Of a stretch of DNA of 64,000 nucleotides, positions 47,376 through 57,232 are shown one piece after another. Origin of the DNA: a marine gamma proteobacterium HTCC2143. GTDB taxonomy: Bacteria; Pseudomonadota; Gammaproteobacteria; Pseudomonadales; Dasaniaceae. The notes under the pieces are model-generated. The model was not told where the DNA came from. It saw only the letters and a list, made by a program, of their open reading frames with translations, and did not search any database. The first letter of the stretch is position 1, and each line of letters opens with the position of its first letter. Location of the stretch: positions 695,201 to 759,200 of the forward strand of contig AAVT01000001.1 of the NCBI GenBank assembly GCA_000169075.1, in the 5' to 3' direction. The position numbers and the translations under genes were made by a program.

Positions 47376-47485
47376 CTCTGAGTGCCGATAACAAGGGGGG
47401 TCAGCCATATCAACACGGCCGCTGTGTTCCTGTGATTATTGGCGGTGCCCGTTTAGCTCCGCGTGATAGGCTTTACCTCTTATGA
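47372..47485 (+). CDS. 37-residue ORF coupled to waaF and the acyltransferase
   Basis: This ORF starts with an ATG overlapping the waaF stop (ATGA) and ends in a TGA overlapping the acyltransferase ATG (ATGA). It exactly fills the gap between them. The peptide begins MTLSADNKGG and ends in a basic-hydrophobic stretch (GGARLAPRDRLYLL); there is no signal peptide. I do not recognise a family. It may be a leader that keeps ribosomes loaded onto the next gene, a real small protein, or chance. Confidence 0.4.
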   Translation: MTLSADNKGGQPYQHGRCVPVIIGGARLAPRDRLYLL

Positions 47486-48414
47486 TTACAACAAGAGAGC
47501 CACACTGGTGGGACTTCCTAGCGCCGAAATTCTGGGGTGCTTGGCTGATTATTTTATTGCTGCGTGTGTTCGGGCTTTTGCCTTTTAAGGTTGGTTTGGC
47601 GGTAGGTCGCGGGCTAGGATCGCTGATTTATCGTGTTGCAATAAATCGTAAGCGAGTTACCCAAGTCAATGTCGGATTGTGTTTCCCCGAGCTGTCGGCG
47701 ACGGAGCAGGCCGCGCTGGTAAAGGACATCTTCAAAGCTAATGCCATCGGTTTCGTTGAGACGGCCTGGGCATATTGGGGTAACAGAGAGACGCTGCAAC
47801 AAAAAACCCAATTTATTGGTTTCGAACTCTTGGATCAGGCGCTTGAGCAGGGCAGAGGCGTTATTCTTCTCGGTGGCCATTTTAGCACGCTGGATCTGGG
47901 CGGTTTATTGTTGTCATTCTATGACAAGCCATTTGATTGCGTTTACCGGCCTCATGATAATCCATTAATAGACTATTGGATTTGTAAAAAACGCTCTCGC
48001 TTTACTAAGGTTGTGGATCGAAAAAAATTTCGAGAGATGGTGCGAGACTTAAGAAAAAACCGCTGCATTTGGTATGCTCCCGATCAGGACTTTGGCCGCA
48101 AGGGTTCTGTTTTTGTGCCTTTCTTTGGTCACCCTGCCGCCACTATTGTCGCCACTTCGAAAATGGTAAAGCTCAATAATTCGCCTATTTTGATGCTGGC
48201 TCATTATCGAAAACCAGACAATTCAGGCTATATCATGGAAATGACAGCGATGCCTGAATTCCCATCTGGTGATGAAACTCGCGATGCCGAAATGGTCAAC
48301 TTGGCCTTAGAAAAAGCCATCAGAAAAGCACCAGAACAGTATATGTGGGTCCATAAACGCTTTAAAACTCAGCCGGACGGCAAACAGAAGTTATACAAGG
48401 CGGCGGGTTGCTAA
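47482..48414 (+). CDS. LpxL/HtrB-type lipid A late acyltransferase
   Basis: The 310-residue product belongs to the lysophospholipid acyltransferase family that adds secondary acyl chains to lipid A. It has one N-terminal hydrophobic anchor (about 15-40), the catalytic HX4D motif in GGHFSTLDLGG, the VYRPHDNPL segment and the WYAPDQDFG motif shared by LpxL, LpxM and LpxP. Which acyl chain it transfers cannot be read from sequence. It is coupled to waaF through a 37-codon ORF. Confidence 0.9.
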   Translation: MITTREPHWWDFLAPKFWGAWLIILLLRVFGLLPFKVGLAVGRGLGSLIYRVAINRKRVTQVNVGLCFPELSATEQAALVKDIFKANAIGFVETAWAYWGNRETLQQKTQFIGFELLDQALEQGRGVILLGGHFSTLDLGGLLLSFYDKPFDCVYRPHDNPLIDYWICKKRSRFTKVVDRKKFREMVRDLRKNRCIWYAPDQDFGRKGSVFVPFFGHPAATIVATSKMVKLNNSPILMLAHYRKPDNSGYIMEMTAMPEFPSGDETRDAEMVNLALEKAIRKAPEQYMWVHKRFKTQPDGKQKLYKAAGC

Positions 48415-48461
48415 ACGAACCCTGCCCTGCGTTTGCCTCGCTGCCAATTCACTAGCGATAG

Positions 48462-48910
48462 ACAACCTATTTATTCACCGTAGGTCATAACGAGCAGCAC
48501 CGGGTTGAACAGCTGGCTCAGAAGCTTAAGGTTGATTTATACAATAAATACACCATCAAAATGGCGGTTATCGATGCCGAACGGCTGGTTAAACAGGGTG
48601 ATGCCAATGGCCATACGGAGAGTGGCGATGTTATGAAACTGTCTTTGGATGAAAAATTTACCAAGCATGGGCGGATGATAACTCTGTTGAAACGGTGGTC
48701 GGCTTAGGAGATAAAGAATATCGGTGCACGAAAGGGAGAAGAACTTTGCAGCTGACGTTAGCAGACCACAGTTATTTACTGAAAGCTTATTAGGGTGCCG
48801 GTTGGAAAGAAATGGTTAAAAATGTAGTGCAGCTAAGATTACTTATTATTGGAGTCAGCAACGAATTTTTGTGGGCAGAAAATTGGCGTACCGTGGGCCT
48901 GTTGTCTTAA
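48462..48910 (+). pseudogene. decayed gene with one frameshift and one in-frame stop
   Basis: An open frame at 48462-48707 (FTVGHNEQHRVEQLAQ ...) ends in a TAG, but coding sense seems to switch frame near 48668. There DEKFTKHG continues smoothly into ADDNSVETVVGLGDKEY in the other frame. That frame runs to a TAG at 48791 and then, still in frame, through GWKEMVKNV to a TAA at 48908. The sum is about 149 codons without a recognisable start. I do not recognise the family. The msbA promoter overlaps its end. Gaps on either side (48415-48461, 48933-49014) show nothing else. Confidence 0.5.
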
Positions 48911-48932
48911 CAAGCTCAGAATAGCGTATAAT
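48902..48932 (+). promoter_or_regulatory. probable sigma-70 promoter of msbA
   Basis: A perfect TATAAT (48927-48932) follows TTGTCT (48902-48907) after a rather long 19-base spacer. The start of transcription would be near 48940, about 75 bases before the msbA ATG. The -10 box is convincing; the -35 box is less so. Confidence 0.45.
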
Positions 48933-49014
48933 ATTGCCTTAATTTGTCTCGCAGCTAATAGCGATATAGATCTGTTTCTCCGTGGGAGTAGGCCGTAGAG
49001 CCAATAGGTTAGCA

Positions 49015-50766
49015 ATGAACGAACATTTACATCAGCCCGCCGGTAATACAGGCTGGTTAATATACCGCCGTTTAATGGTTTTCACCGCTCGTTACTGGGT
49101 CTTCTTCGCAATTAGCATAGCCGGTTTTGCCGTTTATGCGTTGACGCAGGCGGCGATCGCCCATGTGATGAAATATTTTGTTGACGGCTTGCAGAGTAAA
49201 GATACAACTTTGATGACCATCGTACCTGTGGCGGTTGTTATCATTAGTCTGGTGCGGGGTTGCGGTTTTTTCTGTGGCAACTATTTTATGGCGCTCGTGT
49301 CACTTAATTTAGTGAATGATCTACGTAAACAGATGTTTGACCATATGCTGGCGTTGCCAAGCGTCTTTCATGACCAACGCAATTCCGGCGAACTGGTGTC
49401 GATGATCACCTACAATGTCAACCAGGTCACTAATGCTGCAACCGGTGCCGTCAGAGTGCTGTTTCGTGAAGGTTTGACGGTAATCGCACTGATGGCCTAC
49501 TTGCTCTATCAAAACTGGCTTTTGACCTTGGTATTTTTACTAGTAACACCTATTTTGGCCGGGGTGATTCTCTACACCAGCAAATTATTTCGCCGTATGA
49601 GTGAAAGAATGCAAGCATCCATGGGGCAGGTCACCCATATCTCCAATGAAGCTATCCAGGGATATAGAATTGTTCGCAGTTATGGGGGCGAACACTATGA
49701 GCGCGGTCGGTTCCGCGGCGCTAGTGATAAAAACACCCGCCAGGGTTTGAAATTCAGCCTCATTTCATCGGTGCAAGCTCCGGTATTTACCTTTCTTGTA
49801 TCAGTAGCGATTGCTGGGCTGATGTTCTTGGTGCTATACATGGCCTCTGACGCAACAGCCGGTGATATGGTGGCCTACGTTGTTGCTGCGGGGACTCTAG
49901 CAAAACCCGTACGTCAGTTGAGCGAAGTCAATTCCACTATCCAGCGCGGAATTGCTGCGGCGGAGTCGATATTTTCATTGCTGGATGAAGACGCTGAGGT
50001 GGATAGCGGCTCGACGGTTGTCGATAGAGTCAGTGGCCGCATTGATTTACGCGATGTTTGCTTTGAATACGAAACCGGCAAGCCGGTATTGCACAATATT
50101 AACCTGACCATCGAGCCCGGAGAAACCATTGCCCTCGTCGGGCGCTCTGGCAGTGGTAAGTCGACATTGGCTAATCTTTTGTTACGATTTTACGATGTCA
50201 GCAGTGGTGAAATTTTATTCGATGATATTGAGCTTCGCGACATCGACATTAACTGCTTGCGCCGGCAAATAGCACTGGTTAACCAGCAGGTGGTGTTATT
50301 TAACGACACCGTTGCCAATAACATAGCTTACGGCCAGCTCGCCGACGTTGATGGGTCGTCGATTATTCAAGCCGCTCAGCGCGCTAACGCGATGGGATTT
50401 ATTGAAAAACTGCCAGAGGGATTACAAACCATTGTCGGTGAAGACGGCACTCGGCTGTCGGGTGGCCAGCGTCAGCGGCTATCAATAGCGAGGGCGCTGC
50501 TCAAAGACGCCCCCATTCTGGTGTTGGATGAAGCCACCTCCGCCTTGGATACCGAGTCCGAGCGTAATATTCAGCAAGCGCTGGACGCGGTGATGATTGG
50601 GCGTACAACGTTGGTAATTGCCCATCGCTTGTCTACCATAGAAAAGGCAGACCGAATCATCGTAATGGATCATGGGCACATTGTTGAGCAGGGCAATCAC
50701 CAGCGGTTGATTCAGTTAGGCGGGCATTATGCGAATTTGCATGCGTTACAGTTTGAGGATGGGTAA
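49015..50766 (+). CDS. msbA: lipid A export ATP-binding/permease MsbA
   Basis: MsbA flips core-lipid A across the inner membrane. The 583-residue half-transporter has an N-terminal six-helix ABC exporter domain (about 20-320) and a nucleotide-binding domain with Walker A GRSGSGKST, signature LSGGQRQR, Walker B ILVLDEATSALD and the switch His in VIAHRLST. I start at the ATG at 49015; the frame also opens at a GTG 33 bases upstream. The length matches E. coli MsbA (582). Its place after waaF and an LpxL-type gene supports the lipid A role over other type-1 exporters. Confidence 0.95.
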   Translation: MNEHLHQPAGNTGWLIYRRLMVFTARYWVFFAISIAGFAVYALTQAAIAHVMKYFVDGLQSKDTTLMTIVPVAVVIISLVRGCGFFCGNYFMALVSLNLVNDLRKQMFDHMLALPSVFHDQRNSGELVSMITYNVNQVTNAATGAVRVLFREGLTVIALMAYLLYQNWLLTLVFLLVTPILAGVILYTSKLFRRMSERMQASMGQVTHISNEAIQGYRIVRSYGGEHYERGRFRGASDKNTRQGLKFSLISSVQAPVFTFLVSVAIAGLMFLVLYMASDATAGDMVAYVVAAGTLAKPVRQLSEVNSTIQRGIAAAESIFSLLDEDAEVDSGSTVVDRVSGRIDLRDVCFEYETGKPVLHNINLTIEPGETIALVGRSGSGKSTLANLLLRFYDVSSGEILFDDIELRDIDINCLRRQIALVNQQVVLFNDTVANNIAYGQLADVDGSSIIQAAQRANAMGFIEKLPEGLQTIVGEDGTRLSGGQRQRLSIARALLKDAPILVLDEATSALDTESERNIQQALDAVMIGRTTLVIAHRLSTIEKADRIIVMDHGHIVEQGNHQRLIQLGGHYANLHALQFEDG

Positions 50767-50914
50767 GAGCGCGCGACCGCCTTTCCTCGCTCAAGGGGGC
50801 TAATTACAAGAAAATTAGTTGTGTGTGGGGCAGAACGGCAAATTTATTTCCTGTACAATTAGATTACGGAAAAGAAAGTGATTATGGATGACTTGAAGAT
50901 TGCCAATTGTTTAC

Positions 50915-50943
50915 TAATTGCAGTGTTAGACGTCCAATATAAT
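50915..50943 (+). promoter_or_regulatory. possible promoter of the rfb/polysaccharide cluster
   Basis: TATAAT at 50938-50943 lies 38 bases before the rfbB ATG. The best -35 at 17-base spacing is TAATTG (50915-50920), which is weak. No JUMPstart/ops element for RfaH was recognised between msbA and rfbB. Confidence 0.35.
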
Positions 50944-50980
50944 TCTCGCTCTCTACATAATTATTTGGATGGATGAAGGT

Positions 50981-52066
50981 ATGAAAATTTTAGTTACTGG
51001 TGGTGCAGGCTTTATTGGCAGCGCTGTTGTCCGTCATATCATTGAGAATACCCATGACAGCGTGATCAACGTCGATAAGTTGACCTATGCCGGCAATCTG
51101 TCATCTCTGGTGAGCATTGATACGTCTGATCGTTATAGTTTTTATCGTGCTGATATTTGTAACCGCGGTGCCCTTGAGGCTATTTTCGATGCAGAAGAGC
51201 CCGATGCGGTGATGCATCTCGCAGCTGAGTCTCATGTCGATCGCTCCATTGACGGTCCAAGTGATTTCATTCAGACCAACATGGTGGGCACCTTCATTCT
51301 GTTGGAAGTCGCCCGGACTTACTGGCAAAGCCTTGGTGATGAGAGAAAACAGGGCTTTCGTTTTCATCATATTTCTACTGATGAAGTCTACGGGGATCTG
51401 GAGGGGGATGATGACCTATTCTTAGAAACGACTCCATACGCACCCAGCTCGCCTTACTCGGCCTCAAAGGCGGGATCTGACCATCTAGTGCGGGCTTGGT
51501 GTCGCACCTATGGTTTGCCTGTATTGCTAACGAACTGCTCTAACAATTATGGCCCCTTCCATTTTCCGGAAAAATTGATCCCGCATATTATCCTCAATGC
51601 CCTCGATGGTAAGGCGCTACCCATTTACGGCGATGGTCAGCAAATTCGCGACTGGTTATACGTCGAAGATCACGCCCGCGCCTTGTACAAAGTGGTCACT
51701 GAAGGTGCGATTGGAGAAACCTATAATATTGGTGGTCACAACGAAAAGAAAAATATCGACGTTGTCAAAGTGATCTGTAAAATTCTTGAAAATCTCGCAC
51801 CCGACAATAGTTATTCTCGCGCCAGCGGCAATACTGGGGGATTTGAAGCGCTAATCACTTATGTCAAAGATCGCCCTGGCCATGATCGTCGCTATGCGAT
51901 TGATGCCAAGAAAATTGAGCGAGACCTTGGTTGGGTTCCCGAGGAAACCTTTGAAACCGGTATGAAAAAAACCGTGCAATGGTATCTGAATAACCACCCA
52001 TGGTGGCGAGCGGTAATGGATGGAAGCTATTCGATGCAGCGTTTAGGAGCGGCGGTAAATGACTAA
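50981..52066 (+). CDS. rfbB: dTDP-glucose 4,6-dehydratase
   Basis: RfbB (RmlB) converts dTDP-glucose to dTDP-4-keto-6-deoxyglucose. The 361-residue short-chain dehydrogenase has the NAD loop GGAGFIGS, the [10 protein letters not shown] catalytic segment (Thr-Asp-Glu) and the [11 protein letters not shown]yr/Lys pair. I start at the ATG at 50981 (MKILVTGG), four codons into the open frame, with GGA 7 bases upstream. It is the first of four rhamnose genes, overlapping rfbA by 8 bases. Its product is also the substrate of the FdtA-like enzyme at the window edge. Confidence 0.97.
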   Translation: MKILVTGGAGFIGSAVVRHIIENTHDSVINVDKLTYAGNLSSLVSIDTSDRYSFYRADICNRGALEAIFDAEEPDAVMHLAAESHVDRSIDGPSDFIQTNMVGTFILLEVARTYWQSLGDERKQGFRFHHISTDEVYGDLEGDDDLFLETTPYAPSSPYSASKAGSDHLVRAWCRTYGLPVLLTNCSNNYGPFHFPEKLIPHIILNALDGKALPIYGDGQQIRDWLYVEDHARALYKVVTEGAIGETYNIGGHNEKKNIDVVKVICKILENLAPDNSYSRASGNTGGFEALITYVKDRPGHDRRYAIDAKKIERDLGWVPEETFETGMKKTVQWYLNNHPWWRAVMDGSYSMQRLGAAVND

Positions 52067-52946
52067 GGAAAGAAAAGGCATTGTGTTGGCAGGAGGGTCG
52101 GGAACACGTCTACACCCGCTAACTCTGGGCGTCAGCAAGCAATTGATGCCCGTTTATGACAAGCCTATGATTTATTATCCTATTGCAACCTTGATGACTG
52201 CAGGTATTCGGGAAATTCTGATCATTACTACGCCAGGAGATCAAGATCAGTTCAAGCGTGTGCTTGGCGATGGGTCTGTCTGGGGAGTGAGCTTCGACTA
52301 TGTTGTGCAGAAAAAGCCTGAAGGTCTGGCGCAGGCATTTCTCTTGGCGGAGACCTTTCTTGATGGCGCGCCTTCCTGCCTCATTTTAGGTGATAATATT
52401 TTTCACGGGCATGGCCTGACAAAAATGCTTAAAACGGTAAGCGCGAAAAAGAAAGGCGCTACTGTATTTGGCTATTGGGTTGACGACCCAGAGCGTTATG
52501 GTGTCGCTGAGATTGATGATGATGGCAACGTGATCTCAATTGAAGAGAAGCCAAAACAACCAAAGTCAAATTATGCAGTAACCGGGCTCTACTTTTTCGA
52601 CGGCAACGTTGTTGAATATGCTAAAACTATTACACCGTCAGAACGGGGCGAGCTGGAAATTACCGACCTAAATAAAATCTATCTGGAGCGCGGAACCTTG
52701 CGCTTGGAAGATCTGGGCCGAGGCAGTGCCTGGTTAGATACCGGAACGCATGATTCGCTATTGGATGCAGCTAACTACATTGAAACGATTAATAAGCGAC
52801 AGGGTTTAATGGTCTTATGTCCTGAAGAAATCGCCTATCATAATTCCTGGATAAGTACTGATGAGTTACTAGCGACAGCAAAAAAATATCAAAAGACTCA
52901 CTACGGAAAATACCTAAAAAAATTAACCACTCTAGATTTGCATTAG
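52059..52946 (+). CDS. rfbA: glucose-1-phosphate thymidylyltransferase
   Basis: RfbA (RmlA) makes dTDP-glucose from dTTP and glucose-1-phosphate. The 295-residue product has the nucleotidyltransferase signature [11 protein letters not shown] near residue 12, the KPMIYYP segment and the [11 protein letters not shown] metal site. The length is normal. It sits between rfbB and rfbC in the order B-A-C-D. Confidence 0.97.
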   Translation: MTKERKGIVLAGGSGTRLHPLTLGVSKQLMPVYDKPMIYYPIATLMTAGIREILIITTPGDQDQFKRVLGDGSVWGVSFDYVVQKKPEGLAQAFLLAETFLDGAPSCLILGDNIFHGHGLTKMLKTVSAKKKGATVFGYWVDDPERYGVAEIDDDGNVISIEEKPKQPKSNYAVTGLYFFDGNVVEYAKTITPSERGELEITDLNKIYLERGTLRLEDLGRGSAWLDTGTHDSLLDAANYIETINKRQGLMVLCPEEIAYHNSWISTDELLATAKKYQKTHYGKYLKKLTTLDLH

Positions 52947-52960
52947 TAACGAGCCATTTA

Positions 52961-53515
52961 ATGAATGTAATAAAGACAGAATTACCCGGTGTGATTATCT
53001 TCGAACCAACTGTGTTCGGAGACGACCGTGGCTATTTTCTTGAAACGTACAATGCCGATCGGTACAAGGAAGCTGGTATTAGCGAAAATTTTATTCAAGA
53101 CAACCTGTCATTTTCGAGAAAAGGTATTCTTAGAGGCTTGCATTATCAAACGCCCATGGAACAGGGGAAATTGGTTCAGGTTATAAAGGGTGAGGTATAT
53201 GATGTTGCTGTCGACGTCAGAGCCGGGTCGCCGACTTTTGGACATTGGTACGGCAGTGTGCTTTCGGAGTCAAATAAGCGCCAGATTTATGTGCCGGCCG
53301 GATTTGCACATGGTTTTGTAGTTACGTCAGATACAGCTCTTTTTTCATACAAGTGTACTGAGTTATATAACCCGACCAACGAGCGCCGTATTGCTTGGAA
53401 TGATACCGATTTAGCGATAAATTGGCCTATAACTGACCCGCTGGTTTCGGAAAAAGATCAGCAAGCCGTTTTATTAAAAGATTTACAAAAGCAAGAACTC
53501 CCTTCTTATGAATAA
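52961..53515 (+). CDS. rfbC: dTDP-4-dehydrorhamnose 3,5-epimerase
   Basis: RfbC (RmlC) epimerises dTDP-4-keto-6-deoxyglucose at C3 and C5. The 184-residue cupin contains FIQDNLSFSRKGILRGLHYQ with the catalytic His, the DVAVDVRAGSPTFG segment and VPAGFAHGFVV. Its end overlaps rfbD by 8 bases. Confidence 0.96.
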   Translation: MNVIKTELPGVIIFEPTVFGDDRGYFLETYNADRYKEAGISENFIQDNLSFSRKGILRGLHYQTPMEQGKLVQVIKGEVYDVAVDVRAGSPTFGHWYGSVLSESNKRQIYVPAGFAHGFVVTSDTALFSYKCTELYNPTNERRIAWNDTDLAINWPITDPLVSEKDQQAVLLKDLQKQELPSYE

Positions 53516-54407
53516 CAACGTAGTTCGGTCGGGTAGTAACCCTACTAACTTCGTGCGCCCCCATATTTTAATTACCGGTAGTAACGGGCAAGTTGGTAGT
53601 GAATTGGTTGTATTATGCCGTGAAAAGAATATCCCTTTTGTTGCCTATAATTCGCAACAACTGGATATCACTGACAGCGATAGGGTATTTGCAGAGATAA
53701 AAAAACAACAACCGACAGCGGTGATTAATGCCGCTGCATATACTGCTGTTGATAACGCTGAAATTGAGTTGTCAAAAGCGTATGCAGTAAATAAAGAGGG
53801 TGCGAAAAATTTGGCGATTGCCTGCGAAGAACTCAACGCAGTGCTCGTTCATATATCGACCGATTATGTCTTTGATGGAGAAAAGGACGGCCCTTATCTA
53901 GAAACTGATAAGACGAACCCCGTAAGCGTTTATGGCGCATCAAAACTTGCCGGCGAACGCGAGGTTGTTGAATTTTGTTCGAAATACTTCATCGTTCGAG
54001 TCAGTTGGGTGTTTGGTCAGTACGGAAATAATTTTGTAAAAACCATGTTGGGTTTAGCCAAAAACCATACTGAGCTCAAAGTCGTCGACGATCAATTTGG
54101 AGCGCCAACATCGGCGGATCAAATCGCTGAAAAATTAGTAACACTGGTTACCAGTGCCAGTATAAATTATGGGACTTATCATCTTGAGTCTAATCCCGGT
54201 GTTACATGGTATGAATTTGCTAACAAAATATTTCAATATGCTCATGACGCTAAGATCATTAAAAATATTCCTCGAGTGCACCCTATTGATTCTACTCATT
54301 ACCCTAAACCCGTAATGCGCCCGAAAAATTCTAAACTCGCTAGTACATCTCAATTTGATCTGGGGACGATCGATTGGGAAAAAGGCCTAGAAAAATTAAT
54401 ACGATGA
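53508..54407 (+). CDS. rfbD: dTDP-4-dehydrorhamnose reductase
   Basis: RfbD (RmlD) completes dTDP-L-rhamnose by NAD(P)H reduction. The 299-residue product has the nucleotide loop TGSNGQVGSEL near residue 23 (a slightly extended N-terminus), STDYVFDG and the YGASKLAGE Tyr/Lys pair. A later internal start would shorten the N-terminal extension, but the first ATG overlaps rfbC in the same coupled style as the preceding genes. After it, coding sequence becomes visibly more AT-rich. Confidence 0.95.
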   Translation: MNNNVVRSGSNPTNFVRPHILITGSNGQVGSELVVLCREKNIPFVAYNSQQLDITDSDRVFAEIKKQQPTAVINAAAYTAVDNAEIELSKAYAVNKEGAKNLAIACEELNAVLVHISTDYVFDGEKDGPYLETDKTNPVSVYGASKLAGEREVVEFCSKYFIVRVSWVFGQYGNNFVKTMLGLAKNHTELKVVDDQFGAPTSADQIAEKLVTLVTSASINYGTYHLESNPGVTWYEFANKIFQYAHDAKIIKNIPRVHPIDSTHYPKPVMRPKNSKLASTSQFDLGTIDWEKGLEKLIR

Positions 54408-54471
54408 AATTTTCTTTGTCTAGATATGATGCAGCGCGATAGCATGACTATTTCATGGAAGTGGACATCAA

Positions 54472-56247
54472 GTGAATAGATTCTTCATTAGTTTCGTATT
54501 TCGTTTATTTTGCAGGCAGTGTTTACACGCTTTTCGAAGTAAAAAATTGCTGCCAGCTGAAGGGGTCATCAATTTGGCGGCCAAAGGGTGGTATGTAGTT
54601 ATTTTTCAAGCAAGTGTCGACCCTGATGTGGCAAAGCGAACTCTGTCACTCAATCAGGAAAAGTCAGTCACCGTGCGATTCACACACAATGGGATAACGG
54701 ACCGCATAATCTATATCAAGGCTGCTACCTCTATCTCGACAAATTCGGCAACTCTCTTTAGTGCTCAGCGTATAGTCTTTTTTGATGCGTGGCTTAAGCG
54801 TTTTTTTGCTCATCGCCGTCATATTCCCCTCGGTGAGGCCCTTGCGGCAGATTTAGAGCAGGATGATTTTGCTGAATCTTCCGGCCAGCTCTCTCTACTC
54901 ACCATTGCATCTGGCCAGCGTTATAGTCACCTTCATAGCCAGCTGGCGATTGCTGATCGGAATATTGTGTTTGTTGACGATGGTACTGTCGTTTTAACCA
55001 AAGGCAGCATAGAGAGGTTGGCGCAATTTTTTCCAACTCATGATTTTATCAGCTTTGATTACTACGCAAAGTTAGAATCCGATGAATACATGAAACCCCA
55101 ATTTACACCGGAACTGAATCTGCCTTACTTGTTTTGTTACGACTATATTCGTGGCTGCTATTTTGTTTCCCGCGAAATTTTAAAGCGAGCTTTAAATAGC
55201 TTGCCTTCGGACGCGGAATATCACCAGCATGAACTTCTGTTAGCCATTGTAACAGAGCGCACTATTTCGCCTAAGCGTGTTGCTAATTTGTCCGCCTTAC
55301 GAGCCTTTAGCCACCCCAAAAAGTTAGACGTTGATAAGCTCGGTCTCAGGGTCAGGGCAATTCTTCCGAATGCATCTATTGCAATAAAAACGCCAGGTAT
55401 TTATAAACTAAGCCTATCACCGCCGGAGAGGACCAGCGTTTCGATCATTATTCCAGCAAAAGATCAGCTTGAGTATACTCGCCGTTGCGTCGATAGTATT
55501 TTAGAGAAAACGACAGGCGTCAATTTTGAAATAGTGATAGTTAATAATGATAGTAGTGAGTCTGAAATGCTGGCGTGGCTCGATAGGGTGGCTGAGGACC
55601 AACGCGTTCGCATATTAAATTACCCCTATCCATTCAACTTTTCTGCAATTAATAATTTTGCGGTTTCGCATGTTAAGCACGATTACTTGATGTTTCTCAA
55701 TAACGACACCGAGGTTATATCTGAGCATTGGTTGAGCGAGATGATAGGTTGGGCCTCAGTAGAAGGCATAGGAGCCGTTGGCTGCAAATTGCTGTATGAA
55801 GATAATCGTATACAGCATGCTGGCGTAGTGGTTGGCATACAAGGTGCTGCAGCCCACGTCCATCGTTACTATCATGCTGAGCATCCCGGCTATATGCATC
55901 GTTTGGAATGCTCGCAATTTTATTCAGCGGTGACGGCCGCTGCCTTGGCCATTAAAAAATCAAATTTTCTTGATGCCGGTGGGTTTGATGAAATAAAATA
56001 TCGAGTAGCCTACAATGATGTGGACTTATGTCTGAAGTGCGTGGGAGCTGGCTTGTCTAATGTTTGGCTATCAGATGTTCATCTCTATCATTATGAATCA
56101 AAAAGCAGGCTTGACGATTTAGGGTTGCAGCAAATCCCCCGCTATTCTCGAGAGCTCAGCTCTTTGAGGAAAGATTGGAATGTGATCAACTATAATGATC
56201 CTTGTTATAATCCAAATCTGAGTGAGATCGATGAGTATTTTCACTGA
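54472..56247 (+). CDS. GT2 family glycosyltransferase with long N-terminal extension
   Basis: The 591-residue product has a GT2 domain in its C-terminal part, beginning near residue 322 (VSIIIPAKDQLEYTRRC). It has the DXD-like NNDTE motif, GAVGCKLLYEDNRIQHAG and the acceptor-side DVDLCLK segment, all typical of rhamnosyl- and related transferases. The N-terminal 320 residues show no motif I recognise. The gene starts with GTG at 54472. It probably adds a sugar to the surface polysaccharide; donor and linkage cannot be inferred. The GT2 protein encoded at 57233 has the same layout with a different N-terminus. Confidence 0.88.
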   Translation: MNRFFISFVFRLFCRQCLHAFRSKKLLPAEGVINLAAKGWYVVIFQASVDPDVAKRTLSLNQEKSVTVRFTHNGITDRIIYIKAATSISTNSATLFSAQRIVFFDAWLKRFFAHRRHIPLGEALAADLEQDDFAESSGQLSLLTIASGQRYSHLHSQLAIADRNIVFVDDGTVVLTKGSIERLAQFFPTHDFISFDYYAKLESDEYMKPQFTPELNLPYLFCYDYIRGCYFVSREILKRALNSLPSDAEYHQHELLLAIVTERTISPKRVANLSALRAFSHPKKLDVDKLGLRVRAILPNASIAIKTPGIYKLSLSPPERTSVSIIIPAKDQLEYTRRCVDSILEKTTGVNFEIVIVNNDSSESEMLAWLDRVAEDQRVRILNYPYPFNFSAINNFAVSHVKHDYLMFLNNDTEVISEHWLSEMIGWASVEGIGAVGCKLLYEDNRIQHAGVVVGIQGAAAHVHRYYHAEHPGYMHRLECSQFYSAVTAAALAIKKSNFLDAGGFDEIKYRVAYNDVDLCLKCVGAGLSNVWLSDVHLYHYESKSRLDDLGLQQIPRYSRELSSLRKDWNVINYNDPCYNPNLSEIDEYFH

Positions 56248-56272
56248 TATGATAATAAAGTAGTTACTGGAT

Positions 56273-57232
56273 ATGTTTCTTGTTAAGTCAGATTCACCGA
56301 TCTTTTTTGTGCATATTCCAAAGACAGCTGGTACCAGCTTTCGCACGGCTTTAATGAAGGCGTTTAAAGGAAAAGCTTTGCTAGATTATGGCCCGGCTTC
56401 AGAATCGACTTCGAAAGAAGTGAGAGAGCATATTTATGGCAATAGCCCCCAAAGTCGCGCTGCTATAGCGCAGCTTTTGGTCGGTAAGAAGTTCGGATTA
56501 CTCATCGGGCATGTTGGGTTTGCCAAATACCGAAATGTGGTGCCAATTGATCGGGTTGTAACATTTATACGGCGCCCCCAAGATCAGGTCTGGTCGCACT
56601 ATCGACATCATGTCGAGCATCTAGGCTATCAAGACTCGCTAGCTAACTTTGCCAAAGACAAGCGTTTTTCGAATATACAATCACGCTATCTATCAGGTTG
56701 CAAAATCGAGGCGCTAGGGTTTGTTGGATTAACCGAACAGTTTGATCAGTCCATTGAGCTATTTAATGACACTTACAAGCTGAAATTGGATAATTTGTCA
56801 TTGAATCAACAGTTATGTAATAAGCTGTATTCAGCCGAAGAAGAAAAGGCAGTTGTTGCTAACAATCAACAAGATCTGGCGCTTTATCGGCAGTTTGAAG
56901 CGGTTTTTTCGGAAAGGGTTGAATTTTTTAAGCGGGGGTTGGCGTGGACAAATGGCTGGGTTAATTGTAATTACCTAGACGGAATTTTGTCGGCACAGGT
57001 TTGGGTTGTTGAGTCGGTCAGCCCGGTAGTGCTCGAAATACAATACGAAGGTGGCACTATTTGTGAGGTTATTGCGAATCAACACTCCCCTACAGCTATC
57101 GCAATGGGCGCGCCGAACTTTGGATATGTCGGTGTACGCCATCGAATAAAAACCGGGCAAAAAATTCATTCTATTATTTCAAAAGAAACCGGGCAAACAA
57201 TCCCTATTTATTATGCTGGTGAAGGTGCATAA
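56273..57232 (+). CDS. sulfotransferase family protein with C-terminal extra domain
   Basis: The 319-residue product opens with FFVHIPKTAGTSF (residues 12-23), the 5'-phosphosulfate-binding loop of Sulfotransfer_2-like enzymes. It then has RVVTFIRRPQDQVWSHYRHH, which fits the 3'-phosphate-binding Arg and Ser region. Residues after about 225 form an extra beta-rich segment outside the core. It lies between two glycosyltransferase genes and ends directly before the next ATG. The likely role is transfer of sulfate from PAPS to a sugar of the polysaccharide; this is inference from motif and context. Confidence 0.82.
   Translation: MFLVKSDSPIFFVHIPKTAGTSFRTALMKAFKGKALLDYGPASESTSKEVREHIYGNSPQSRAAIAQLLVGKKFGLLIGHVGFAKYRNVVPIDRVVTFIRRPQDQVWSHYRHHVEHLGYQDSLANFAKDKRFSNIQSRYLSGCKIEALGFVGLTEQFDQSIELFNDTYKLKLDNLSLNQQLCNKLYSAEEEKAVVANNQQDLALYRQFEAVFSERVEFFKRGLAWTNGWVNCNYLDGILSAQVWVVESVSPVVLEIQYEGGTICEVIANQHSPTAIAMGAPNFGYVGVRHRIKTGQKIHSIISKETGQTIPIYYAGEGA

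Noticed and set aside
50767..50980. JUMPstart/ops element before the rfb cluster
   Set aside because: No GGCGGTAG core was found between msbA and rfbB, so RfaH-type control is not supported.
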